Shown: piece by piece, positions 24,643 to 32,486 of the stretch
How the letters are laid out: each line of letters opens with the position of its first letter
Position numbering within the stretch: the first letter of the stretch is position 1
Assembly (NCBI GenBank): GCA_963756525.1
Contig: CAVWNR010000009.1
Coordinates: 682,001 to 746,000 of the forward strand
DNA length: 64,000 nt
Direction: 5' to 3'
DNA from: CAVWNR01 sp963756525
Lineage (GTDB): Bacteria > Actinomycetota > Actinomycetes > Mycobacteriales > Jatrophihabitantaceae
Program-made: the position numbers and the translations under genes
Notes under the pieces: model-generated
The model's input: the letters and a program-made list of their open reading frames with translations, nothing else
What the model was told of the DNA's origin: nothing
Databases searched by the model: none

Positions 24643-25856
24643 CAGCCGCGGCCGCCGGTCGGGCCGCGGCCCGACCACGTCCACGCGTACACGCCGTCGT
24701 CGCTGGCCCGGCCGCCCTCGCCCAGTTCGAGCGGGCGGAAGGTATCGACCATGACCGCCAGTTCGTCGAAGAACTCGGCACCGATCGAACGCTCGTAGGC
24801 GCCGGGTTGCGGGCCGTGCGCGTAGCCGCCGGGGTGCAGGCTGATCGAGCCCGGGCCGATGCCGGAGCCCTTGCGCGCCTCGTAGTCGCCGCCGCAGTAG
24901 AACATCACCTCGTCGGAGTCGACGTTGGAGTGGTAGTACGGCACCGGGATCGACAGCGGGTGGTAGTCGACCTTGCGGGGTACGAAGTTGCAGATGACGA
25001 AGTTGTTGCCCTCGAACACCTGGTGTGCCGGCGGTGGCTGGTGCACCTTGCCGGTGATCGGCATGAAGTCCTCGACGTTGAACGTGTACGGGTACAGGCA
25101 GCCGTCCCAGCCCACCACGTCGAAGGGATGCGTGGGGTAGGTGTAGATCGTGCCGGTGACGCCGCCCGGACCGGTGCCGCGATGCTTGACGTACACCTCG
25201 ACGTCGGCGCCGTCCAGCACGAACACGTCGGTGGGGCCCTGCAGGTCGCGTTCGCAGTACGGCGCGTGCTCGAGCAGCTGGCCGAACCGCGAGAGGTACC
25301 GCTTCGCCGGCGTGATGTGCGAGTTTGCCTCGATGGCGTAGGCGCGAAGCGGTTCAGGGCCGGTCGGGATCCAGCGGTGCGTGGTCGCTCGCGGCAGGAT
25401 GACGTAGTCACCCTGCCGGGCGGTGAGCGTGCCGAACACCGTCTCGACCGTCGCTGATCCCGACTCGACGTACACGCACTCGTCGCCGATCGCATTTCGA
25501 TAGTACGGCGAGGGCGATCCGGCCACGACGTAGCTGATGCGCACGTCGTCGTTGCCGAGCACGAGCCGGCGCCCGGTGACGGCATCTGTTCCCGGCACGT
25601 CGGCGTCCTTGAAGAGCTCGTGCAGCTTCAGGTGCCGCGGCAGCAACGGCGCATTGGGCAGCCGCTGCTGGTCGGGGAGAACCCAGGTCTTGGCGTCGAC
25701 GATCGCCGAGGGAATGCCCCTGTGGTACAGCAGCGACGAGTCGGAGGTGAAGCCTTCCTCGCCCATCAGCTCCTCGTAGTAGAGGCCGCCGTCGGGGGTG
25801 CGGTGCTGGGTGTGCCGCTTCGGCGGGACGGTGCCCAACTGCCGGTAGTACGCCAT
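24642..25856 (-). CDS. hmgA: Homogentisate 1,2-dioxygenase
   Basis: Opens the ring of homogentisate to maleylacetoacetate using Fe(II) and O2. 404 residues from the ATG of MAYYRQLGTVPPKRHTQ; a GTG three codons earlier is possible. Key parts: HPFDVVGWDGCLYPYTFNVE, FMPITGKVHQPPPAHQVFEG, FYCGGDYEARKG and SLHPGGYAHGPQPGAYE, the last supplying His and Glu ligands of the iron. First gene of a three-gene operon for tyrosine-derived homogentisate. The 148 bases upstream hold its promoter and that of the divergent reductase-like gene. Confidence 0.95.
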   Translation of the reverse strand: MAYYRQLGTVPPKRHTQHRTPDGGLYYEELMGEEGFTSDSSLLYHRGIPSAIVDAKTWVLPDQQRLPNAPLLPRHLKLHELFKDADVPGTDAVTGRRLVLGNDDVRISYVVAGSPSPYYRNAIGDECVYVESGSATVETVFGTLTARQGDYVILPRATTHRWIPTGPEPLRAYAIEANSHITPAKRYLSRFGQLLEHAPYCERDLQGPTDVFVLDGADVEVYVKHRGTGPGGVTGTIYTYPTHPFDVVGWDGCLYPYTFNVEDFMPITGKVHQPPPAHQVFEGNNFVICNFVPRKVDYHPLSIPVPYYHSNVDSDEVMFYCGGDYEARKGSGIGPGSISLHPGGYAHGPQPGAYERSIGAEFFDELAVMVDTFRPLELGEGGRASDDGVYAWTWSGRGPTGGRG

Positions 25857-26013
25857 CGAGATCACCCACTCGGTAAGGCTTTGACGATCGTTCCTGCTTC
25901 AGGATATGGGCTCGCTGACTTGCCAGCTCGGCCGGCGACAGAAATAACGATGAGATCCGGCCCCGCCGCGGTCATCATGAGCACCGACATCCGCGACGAA
26001 GAGGGAGCACGTC

Positions 26014-26589
26014 ATGGGCAAGCTGGTGGTCACCGAGTTCGTCTCCGTGGACGGCGTCTTCGAAGACCCCGGCGGAGCCGAAGGTTTCGAGCACGGCGGA
26101 TGGTCGTTCAGCTTCGACCGCGGCACCGACGGAGACCGGTTCAAGCTCGACGAGCTGCTGGCCGCCGACGCCCAGCTGCTCGGCCGCGTCACCTACGAGG
26201 GTTTCGCCAAGGCGTGGCCGACGATCAGCGACGAGGTCGGCTTCGCCGAGAAGATGAACACGATGCCCAAGTACGTGGTCTCGTCGACGCTGCAGGACGC
26301 CGAGTGGGCGAACAGCACGATCCTGCGCGGGCCGCTCGCCGAGGAGATCCCCGCGGTCAAGGACCGTCACCCGGGCGACCTCCTGGTTGCCGGCAGCGGA
26401 CAACTCGTTCGCGGGCTGCTGCGCGAGGGCCTGGTCGACGAGCTGCGGTTGATGGTCTTCCCCATCGTCCTCGGATCGGGCCGGCGGCTGCTCGGCGACG
26501 GGACGCCGACGATGCGACTCGCCCTCGCCGAGAGCCGAACCATCGGCGGTGACGGCGTGATCGTGCTGAGTTACACACGCTCAGCGTGA
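26014..26589 (+). CDS. Dihydrofolate-reductase-like (RibD C-terminal) protein
   Basis: 191 residues, ATG start with GAGGGAG upstream. The domain begins KLVVTEFVSVDGVFEDPGG and contains LLGRVTYEGFAKAWPTISDE, MPKYVVSSTL and the dinucleotide-binding-like DLLVAGSGQLVRGLLREGLVDELRL, split by VFPIVLGSGRRLL. This is the RibD_C/YyaP family, with an NADPH-binding fold shared with dihydrofolate reductase and pyrimidine reductase. The substrate is unknown. Its last nine bases overlap the convergent Clp-N gene. Confidence 0.9.
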   Translation: MGKLVVTEFVSVDGVFEDPGGAEGFEHGGWSFSFDRGTDGDRFKLDELLAADAQLLGRVTYEGFAKAWPTISDEVGFAEKMNTMPKYVVSSTLQDAEWANSTILRGPLAEEIPAVKDRHPGDLLVAGSGQLVRGLLREGLVDELRLMVFPIVLGSGRRLLGDGTPTMRLALAESRTIGGDGVIVLSYTRSA

Positions 26590-27264
26590 TTCCAGGCGTG
26601 CCAGTCGCGCGCGAATGTCGTCCAGCGCGGCGCGGATCGGCGCCGACAGCCCGCCGAAGGCGCGGTCCTGCCGCCCGGCGGCATAGCCGGCGAGCGTGGC
26701 CATCACGCTGCGCCGGACCGTCTCGGCGTCGGCACCCATCCGGGCGAGCGTCGCCGCGGCGAGTTCGTCCTCTGGCCCGGTGGCCAGGCCGAGCAGCAGG
26801 TGTTCGCAGCCGACGTAGTTGTGGCCCATCTCCAGCGCGTGCGCGGCGGCACGCTGGGCAGCGCCGCGCAGCCCGCCGGGTCGGGCTGCGCCTCTGCGGC
26901 GGGACAGCGCCCGCAGCTCGCCCGACAGGTCGGCGGGGTCGATGTCCAGCGCGGCCAGCAGCACGAGTGCCAGGTTGCCCCCTTCGGCGACGAAGCCGTC
27001 GACGATGTCCACGGTCGTCGGCTTGCGTCCCTCTTCCTTGGCCGCCGACCGCGCGTGTTCGAGCACGTCGCGGGCCCGCCGGGTGACCCGCGACATCACG
27101 TCGCCGCTCTCGTCACCGTCGTCCACTGCGGCGGGTCGGGGTTCGCTGTCTGCCGCTGCGACCGCGTCGGCAAGGGCCTGCTGGCACACCGCCGAGATCG
27201 GCACGCCGGCGTCGCGGACGGTCCGCGCGAGATCATCAGGCAGGTAGACGTTCACTTTCGGCAC
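26581..27264 (-). CDS. Ribbon-helix-helix plus Clp N-terminal domain protein
   Basis: 227 residues. The N-terminus PKVNVYLPDDLARTVRDAGV resembles ribbon-helix-helix DNA-binding or antitoxin (CcdA-like) domains. Residues 60 to 190 resemble the double Clp-N repeat: FVAEGGNLALVLLAALDI, then ALEMGHNYVGCEHLLLGLAT. In ClpA/ClpC this domain binds substrates and adaptors, but no AAA ATPase module follows. A free-standing Clp-N protein with a possible DNA-binding head might be an adaptor, a decoy for Clp, or a repressor whose level is set by Clp. The role is inferred. Confidence 0.82.
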   Translation of the reverse strand: MPKVNVYLPDDLARTVRDAGVPISAVCQQALADAVAAADSEPRPAAVDDGDESGDVMSRVTRRARDVLEHARSAAKEEGRKPTTVDIVDGFVAEGGNLALVLLAALDIDPADLSGELRALSRRRGAARPGGLRGAAQRAAAHALEMGHNYVGCEHLLLGLATGPEDELAAATLARMGADAETVRRSVMATLAGYAAGRQDRAFGGLSAPIRAALDDIRARLARLESR

Positions 27265-27340
27265 ACGTACCTCCTGGGGTTATAAGAGGGTTATCCACCC
27301 ATGCTAACCCCAACGCGGGTACACGCAATAGGGTCGGCGC

Positions 27341-28024
27341 ATGGCGCCCTCGTTCGCGCTGCTCGCCAGCCCGCTGCTCGGCCCGGCGGTGTGGGAACCG
27401 GCCGCCGCACTGCTCGCCGAACGGGGATGGCCGATCGTGACCTGCGCCGTCTCCGAGCCGGCGCACAACGCAAGACACGTGCTCGATTCCTACCTCGCCG
27501 CGCTGCCCGCCGAGCAGGAGTTCGTGCTGGTACCGCACAGCAACGCCGGTGCGTACGTCCCGCTGCTGGCGGCGCAGCGACCGGCCGTCGCCGCGATCTT
27601 CGTCGACGCGGTGGTGCCGCCCGAGCACGGCCAGGTCCCGCTGGCACCGGCCGAGTTCCTGCACCTGCTGCGCGGCAAGGCAGGCGACGACGGGATGCTG
27701 CCGCTCTGGACCGAGTGGTGGGACGAGACCGAGGTGGTGGCGCTGTTTCCGGACGGCCGGACCCGCGCACGGGTGGAGGCGGAGCAGCACCGGCTCCCGC
27801 TCGCCTACTTCGCCGACGCGCTGACGGTGCCCGCCGGGTGGGCGGCCTTGCCGTGCGGGTACCTGGCGTTCGGCGACGGCTACGCGGCCGAGCGCGACGA
27901 GGCGCAGCGCCGCGGCTGGCCCGTGAGCACCTTGGCGGGCGAGCACCTGCACATGCTCGTCGAGCCCGCCCGGGTAGCCAGCGAGCTGCTCGCGCTGCTG
28001 GACCGGTGCAGCGCGTCAGGTTAG
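27341..28024 (+). CDS. Alpha/beta-fold hydrolase
   Basis: 227 residues with an early ATG in a short leader. The nucleophile elbow appears as VLVPHSNAGAYVPLL (HSNAG, a G-x-S-x-G variant), and GEHLHMLVEP near the C-terminus supplies the likely catalytic histidine. No signal peptide. The substrate cannot be read from the sequence. Its stop lies within four bases of the convergent membrane-protein gene. Confidence 0.82.
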   Translation: MAPSFALLASPLLGPAVWEPAAALLAERGWPIVTCAVSEPAHNARHVLDSYLAALPAEQEFVLVPHSNAGAYVPLLAAQRPAVAAIFVDAVVPPEHGQVPLAPAEFLHLLRGKAGDDGMLPLWTEWWDETEVVALFPDGRTRARVEAEQHRLPLAYFADALTVPAGWAALPCGYLAFGDGYAAERDEAQRRGWPVSTLAGEHLHMLVEPARVASELLALLDRCSASG

Positions 28025-29394
28025 CCGGGCGGGGTGGCTGACGCGTCCGCGGCGGGCGGGCGCTTCAACGACGCGAGCGTGGCCATCAACAGCGCGGCGA
28101 TCGCAAGGACCAGCACGACCGCCCACAGGGGCGGGTTCGTCCAGAGCACCAGGATCAGCGCGGCGAGGCCGCCGACGACGCCGAGGGCCACGCCACGATT
28201 GGCGGCGACCATGGCGCCGAACCGGCTGCTTGGCAGCCGATCGGCGATGGCGCGCGGCGCGACCATGACCCCGCGGCGGAGGGCTCGGGCTGGCCGCGAC
28301 GGGCCGAACGCCCAGGCGATCGCCGCGATGATCAGTGCGACGACCAGGACGACGCGCAGGCCCAGTCGCAGGAAGCGGATCAGCGTGTCGAACATCCGCC
28401 CGGCGGTGTCCGAGGTGAGGTAGACCCCGGGCAGGTCCTGGATGTAGATGTGGCGGGCCAGGTCGAGGATCAGACCGATGAGCAGCATGCCCCCAGCGAC
28501 GGAAAGCCCGCAGGCGATGATGGTGCGCCGATGACGACGCGCGGTGAAGACCGCGCCGATCAGGCAGAGCAGGCCGAGCACCGGCAGCCAGTCCGCGGCG
28601 GTGTTGAGCAGCTTGACGTAGTTGCGCGCGGTCGTCAGCCCCTTGACCTCGGCGATCTCGAAGGTGACGCCGACGCTCGGCACGTTCTTGGCAATGCTGA
28701 GCCCGGCATCGACCAGTCGAGTCTTGACCTGGTCAACGATCGGCGCGAGATTGAGGATGAGCGTGCCGTTCTGGATGCTGATCACGTTCTGCGCGCTGTT
28801 CTTGCCGGTCAGGATCGCAACCACTTGGGTATGCGCCACCCGGTTGAGCTCGACCCATAACGTGACGAACGCCTGGCTCTGCACGAACCTCGTCGTGACG
28901 GTATTGACCAACGAGTTCACCGCGCTCTGCAGCGGGCCGGCCAGCACGGAGGCGGCCGGCGGCAGCACCTGTTGGACGGTGCTCCTGATGTCGACGTGGT
29001 TTTGGAACTGGATGTCGACCGCCTTCACCACCGCCGCCTGCACGCCGGGGTCGCTGGCCAGCGGGGTGAGGGTCTGCACGTACCGGTCGGTGTCCAGCAC
29101 CAGGTTGCGGCCCCACACCGCAGGCACCGACACGGTCAGAAAGAGCGCACCCAGCGTGATCAGTACTACCACCGCGGTAGAACGGAGCACGCCGGTCACC
29201 GTGTGCCGACGGCCGGCGCGTGCCTCGAGCTCGGCGTTGCGCTGACGCAGCTTGGCGTTCTCCTCCTGCAGAGTGGTGTTGTCGACGCTGTCGTCTGCGG
29301 CAGTGGCCGCGGGACCGCTGCCCTCGGGACGGTCGGCGGGGTTGTGCTCCACGACCTTCAGCTCCTCCCCAGTCGAACCACACAAGTACCGCAC
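28021..29394 (-). CDS. Large actinobacterial membrane protein with N-terminal coiled coil
   Basis: 457 residues. A short acidic head is followed by a probable coiled coil (NTTLQEENAKLRQRNAELEA, residues 40-60), one hydrophobic helix (VVVLITLGALFLTVSVPAVW), a long soluble region of about 180 residues with repeated NVISIQNGTLILNL-type hydrophobic strands, and then five or so more helices towards the C-terminus. The layout suggests an extracytoplasmic domain held between membrane anchors. I do not recognise a characterised family. A start at the GTG of VVEHNPADRPEG is also possible. Confidence 0.8.
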   Translation of the reverse strand: MRYLCGSTGEELKVVEHNPADRPEGSGPAATAADDSVDNTTLQEENAKLRQRNAELEARAGRRHTVTGVLRSTAVVVLITLGALFLTVSVPAVWGRNLVLDTDRYVQTLTPLASDPGVQAAVVKAVDIQFQNHVDIRSTVQQVLPPAASVLAGPLQSAVNSLVNTVTTRFVQSQAFVTLWVELNRVAHTQVVAILTGKNSAQNVISIQNGTLILNLAPIVDQVKTRLVDAGLSIAKNVPSVGVTFEIAEVKGLTTARNYVKLLNTAADWLPVLGLLCLIGAVFTARRHRRTIIACGLSVAGGMLLIGLILDLARHIYIQDLPGVYLTSDTAGRMFDTLIRFLRLGLRVVLVVALIIAAIAWAFGPSRPARALRRGVMVAPRAIADRLPSSRFGAMVAANRGVALGVVGGLAALILVLWTNPPLWAVVLVLAIAALLMATLASLKRPPAADASATPPG

Positions 29395-29487
29395 AGTGCT
29401 CGCGGCGGCGGGTCATCCCCGCCGGATGAGTCGGGTCGCGGCGCCGGCGCATACCGTCGGCATCGAGCCGCGTGGAGAGGAAGCACG

Positions 29488-29919
29488 ATGACGGACGGTC
29501 CGGTCGAGGTCCTGCTCGTTCACTTTCCCGACAATCGCTTCCGGCCGGAGCTCGTCGCCTCGTTGATCGATCTCGTCGAGCTCGGCACGATTCGCCTGCT
29601 CGACCTCGTCGTCATCCGAAAGGACAACGACGGCACAGTCACCTCGCTAGAGATCGACGACCTGGAACCGGAGACCCGGGAGCTCTTCTTCGACCTCGAC
29701 GGCGAGTACGACGGACTGATCAGCGACGAGGACATCACGCTGGCTGGCGCGGATCTCCCCGGCGGCACCAGCGCGGCCATGCTGATCTGGGAGAACACCT
29801 GGGCCGCACGCTTCGCCGCTGCGCTGCGGGACTCGGGCGCGGACGTCGTCGTGCATGACCGCCTACCGCAACCGGTCGTGGAGGAGGCACTCGCCGCGCT
29901 GAGCGGCGATGCGGTCTAA
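29488..29919 (+). CDS. DUF6325-type acidic protein
   Basis: 143 residues, ATG start with GAGAGGAA upstream. The opening GPVEVLLVHFPDNRF and the long acidic middle (ETRELFFDLDGEYDGLISDE) followed by SAAMLIWENTWAARFAAALR are characteristic of small proteins annotated DUF6325 in actinobacteria. It leads a two-gene set with a SHOCT-domain protein 40 bases downstream. DUF1269, DUF6325 and SHOCT genes often cluster and may serve envelope stress, but no function is proven. Confidence 0.85.
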   Translation: MTDGPVEVLLVHFPDNRFRPELVASLIDLVELGTIRLLDLVVIRKDNDGTVTSLEIDDLEPETRELFFDLDGEYDGLISDEDITLAGADLPGGTSAAMLIWENTWAARFAAALRDSGADVVVHDRLPQPVVEEALAALSGDAV

Positions 29920-29959
29920 AGCTTCGTCTCACCGCCCGCGAACATCGAGGAGGAAGCAC

Positions 29960-30307
29960 ATGTTGCGACGCCCAATCGGCCGCGTCGGGCGGCCCGGTCT
30001 GCTGGGCACGATGGCCCGCACCGCGGTCGTCGCCGGCACCGCGACCGCCGTGAGCGGCGGCATGGTCCGTCATCAGCAGCAACGCGCCGCCGAGCAAGAG
30101 CAGGCCGCGGCCTACGAGCAGCAGCAGTACGCCCCGCAGCAGTACGCGCCCCCGCCGGCGATGACCCAGCCGGTCCAGCAGGTGGCGCCGGCGGCAGCGC
30201 AGGATGCGATCGTCGCCGAGCTGGCTCAGCTGGGCGACCTCAAAGAACGCGGGTTGCTCACCGACGCCGAGTTCCAGGCGCAGAAGGCGCGCCTGCTCGG
30301 CCACTAG
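29960..30307 (+). CDS. SHOCT-domain protein
   Basis: 115 residues with a strong GAGGAGG ribosome site. After an N-terminal hydrophobic stretch (GTMARTAVVAGTATAVSGGM) comes a Gln/Tyr/Pro-rich linker (EQQQYAPQQYAPPP) and a C-terminal SHOCT motif, LGDLKERGLLTDAEFQAQKA then RLLGH. SHOCT domains are short helical hairpins thought to drive oligomerisation. Nearly the same motif ends the gene at 39986-40399. Probably co-transcribed with the DUF6325 gene. Confidence 0.88.
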   Translation: MLRRPIGRVGRPGLLGTMARTAVVAGTATAVSGGMVRHQQQRAAEQEQAAAYEQQQYAPQQYAPPPAMTQPVQQVAPAAAQDAIVAELAQLGDLKERGLLTDAEFQAQKARLLGH

Positions 30308-30320
30308 TCGCGGCCACAGC

Positions 30321-30809
30321 TCAGCTCTCCGAGAACGCCTCACGCAGCTGCTGCTCCTGAGCGTCGCTCAGGTTGGTGCGGATGAGCTGCGGGTGCGTGC
30401 CCTTGAACGCGTCGCGGACCTTGTCGACGACCGCGCCCTCGCTCATGATGAACAGCGCCGAGGTGCCTGGCGTCACCTGGGACCGGACCTCGGCGATGAA
30501 CTGGTCGTCCACCCCGACATCGGTCATCGACCCCATCAACGCGCCCATCCCAGCGCCGATGGCCGCGCCGAGGAACGGGACGAAGAAGATCAGGCCGAAC
30601 AGCAGACCCCAGAAGCCGCCACCGAGCGCGCCCCCCGCGGCCATGTGGTGCATCTGATGCGTCTTGGGCTTGCGGCGGTCGGGCGGCCAGGTCACGACCG
30701 CGCCGTCGAGCAGGGTGATGAGCTGCTCGGTCTGCAACTGCTCGAGGGTGTCCAGCGCGGCGTCCGCGCCTTCGGCGGTGTCGAACTTCCATACGGTCAG
30801 TGCGGCCAT
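30321..30809 (-). CDS. DUF1269-family membrane protein
   Basis: 162 residues from the ATG of MAALTVWKFDTAEGAD, preceded by GGAGGAG. The middle is a Gly/Ala-rich hydrophobic hairpin (GGFWGLLFGLIFFVPFLGAA, then GAGMGALMGSM), followed by the family segment VGVDDQFIAEVRSQVTPGTS and ALFIMSEGAVVDKV. DUF1269 proteins are widespread, unassigned and often near SHOCT and DUF6325 genes, as here. Confidence 0.9.
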   Translation of the reverse strand: MAALTVWKFDTAEGADAALDTLEQLQTEQLITLLDGAVVTWPPDRRKPKTHQMHHMAAGGALGGGFWGLLFGLIFFVPFLGAAIGAGMGALMGSMTDVGVDDQFIAEVRSQVTPGTSALFIMSEGAVVDKVRDAFKGTHPQLIRTNLSDAQEQQLREAFSES

Positions 30810-30990
30810 CGAGTCTCCTCCGGTTAGGGTTACAGCCGTCGCAGTCGAGTCGACCACCGTGCGCGGCACTGCGTATCGTTCGCGCCGGGTGAGACGGGGT
30901 CGCGGGTAGATCGAGGACTCCGTTCGACCGCTCGTCATCCGGCGGGAATGATGCGCCCGCAGTGCGGTACCTGCCAGGCTGCAGCAGAGG

Positions 30991-31758
30991 ATGATGCGCA
31001 GACGAGCCGCGGACACGCGAGCACGCGAGGACGCCGACAGCCCGGGCGTCCCGTCCGCACCGCAATCAGCAGGCGGGCGGATGCTCCGGCGCGGGGCTGG
31101 TCGCTACGACGTCCTTCTAGTGCTCGTCGTCGCCGTGCTCGTGATCGCGCCGTTCCAGCAAGTGCCGCTGCGGCAGGTGCATGTCCTGTTTCTCATCGCG
31201 GTGTTTCTCTATGCCATGTGGACGTCGGGTGCGACACGTTCCGTGATGATCGCAGCGGGTTGCCTCGGCGCGCTGACGCTCGGCGCCTCCGCGGTGAGCG
31301 AGGCAGCCGGTGGGGACGCGGCGCTGGTCGTCTTCGCGATCGACGTCACCGCGCTCTGCTTGACGACGATCGCCGCGCTGCTCATCCGGCTGATACCGCG
31401 CCGCCGCGTCAGCCATCGGATCCTCGCCGCCGCGGTGGCCGTCTACGTGCTGTTCGGCCTGCTCTTCGCGTCGGTCTTCTTTCTGGTCGGCGTGGGTCAC
31501 TCGACCGGATTCTTCGCCCAGTCCGGCCCGCACGACGCGGTGAGCTACCTGTACTTCAGCTTCATCACCTTGACATCGGTGGGCTATGGCGACCTGACCC
31601 CGCGAGGCGATGCCGGGCGGATGCTCTCCGGAATCGAAGCGCCGCTCGGGCAGCTCTACCTGGTGACGGTCATCGCCGTGGTGGTGACCAACCGGTCGCG
31701 GCTACCGCGCGGTCACCAGGTAGAAGAGGATCAGCAGGACAGCGCAGCCGGCGGCTAG
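30991..31758 (+). CDS. Two-pore-helix potassium channel family protein
   Basis: 255 residues. The C-terminal ion-channel domain contains the K+ selectivity filter in FITLTSVGYGDLTPRGD (about residue 195), between hydrophobic helices VAVYVLFGLLFASVFFLVGV and LYLVTVIAVVVTNRS. Four more helices precede it. No regulatory RCK domain follows, so gating is unknown. The last 57 bases overlap a possible small gene on the other strand. Confidence 0.9.
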   Translation: MMRRRAADTRAREDADSPGVPSAPQSAGGRMLRRGAGRYDVLLVLVVAVLVIAPFQQVPLRQVHVLFLIAVFLYAMWTSGATRSVMIAAGCLGALTLGASAVSEAAGGDAALVVFAIDVTALCLTTIAALLIRLIPRRRVSHRILAAAVAVYVLFGLLFASVFFLVGVGHSTGFFAQSGPHDAVSYLYFSFITLTSVGYGDLTPRGDAGRMLSGIEAPLGQLYLVTVIAVVVTNRSRLPRGHQVEEDQQDSAAGG

Positions 31759-31905
31759 CGATAGCACAATGCCGGCCACGACGGCGAGCCGGAACGACGC
31801 CCGTCCGGTGTACGGTCCGGCCGCCAGTGCGCGCTCGGCGCTTCTGGCCCGCGCGATCGCCCGCTCACGTCGGCTCAGAGCCGTCGAATGGGGATGAGCC
31901 GTCAC
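31702..31905 (-). CDS. Possible small single-span membrane protein
   Basis: 67 residues from a GTG (VTAHPHSTALSRRERAIARA). A basic, helical N-terminal half is followed by one hydrophobic helix (LAVVAGIVLSLAAGCAVLLI) ending LFYLVTAR, a layout seen in many small actinobacterial membrane proteins. It overlaps the 3' end of the channel gene by 57 bases on the opposite strand, which lowers confidence. No function assigned. Confidence 0.5.
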   Translation of the reverse strand: MTAHPHSTALSRRERAIARARSAERALAAGPYTGRASFRLAVVAGIVLSLAAGCAVLLILFYLVTAR

Positions 31906-32117
31906 CGATACTCCCTGGCTACTCCATGGCCGCAGATCCGCCAACACCCGTGTCGCTGAGCGTAGCCCTGTCCGGGCGGCCGATGGGGCCTCCGAACCGA
32001 ATGGAGTCCGCGGCCGAACTGTGCGTCACCCGCCGGGGATGAGCCTTTCTACCCGCGGATGGGTGACGATCGTCTGCGAAGCACACGTTCAGGCGGGCAT
32101 ACGCCAGCGGAGACATC

Positions 32118-32339
32118 GTGGCACAGGTGACCTACGAGATCAGAGTCGTCGGATCGCTCGGTCCGGCGGCTCAGGAAGCCTTCGCCGGCCTCGCCATGGA
32201 AACCGAGCCCACCGCGACCGTACTGATCGGCGAACTGGATCAGGCCGCCTTGCACGGCCTGATCGACCAGGTGCAGGCGCTGGGCCTGGAACTGGTCGAC
32301 ATCCGCCGCATGCGTCCCCCGCCAAGCCGGCGGCATTAG
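32118..32339 (+). CDS. Small conserved protein paired with a LuxR regulator
   Basis: 73 residues, GTG start. It aligns over most of its length with the small protein at 63376-63648: both open with YEI, share a central TVL/TVI-G strand, and have the motif DQAALHGLIDQVQALGLEL here against DQSALHGLLRKLNDLGVPL there. Both sit next to a MalT-like LuxR regulator. The pattern of two or three strands and one helix suggests a small alpha/beta fold. Function unknown; a partner or target of the regulator is inferred from context. Confidence 0.78.
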   Translation: MAQVTYEIRVVGSLGPAAQEAFAGLAMETEPTATVLIGELDQAALHGLIDQVQALGLELVDIRRMRPPPSRRH

Positions 32340-32486
32340 TGTCGGCGGGTTTCGCACTGGACCGTTCGACACCGAGCGTGACGCCAGTGAGCAATGTTGT
32401 AGCCAGCTGATCGTCTGCCGGGATAGTCTGCCGGCAAAGACGCACCACGTGTTCGCGGGGGCAAACAGAGTGGGCTAGGTGGCTGC

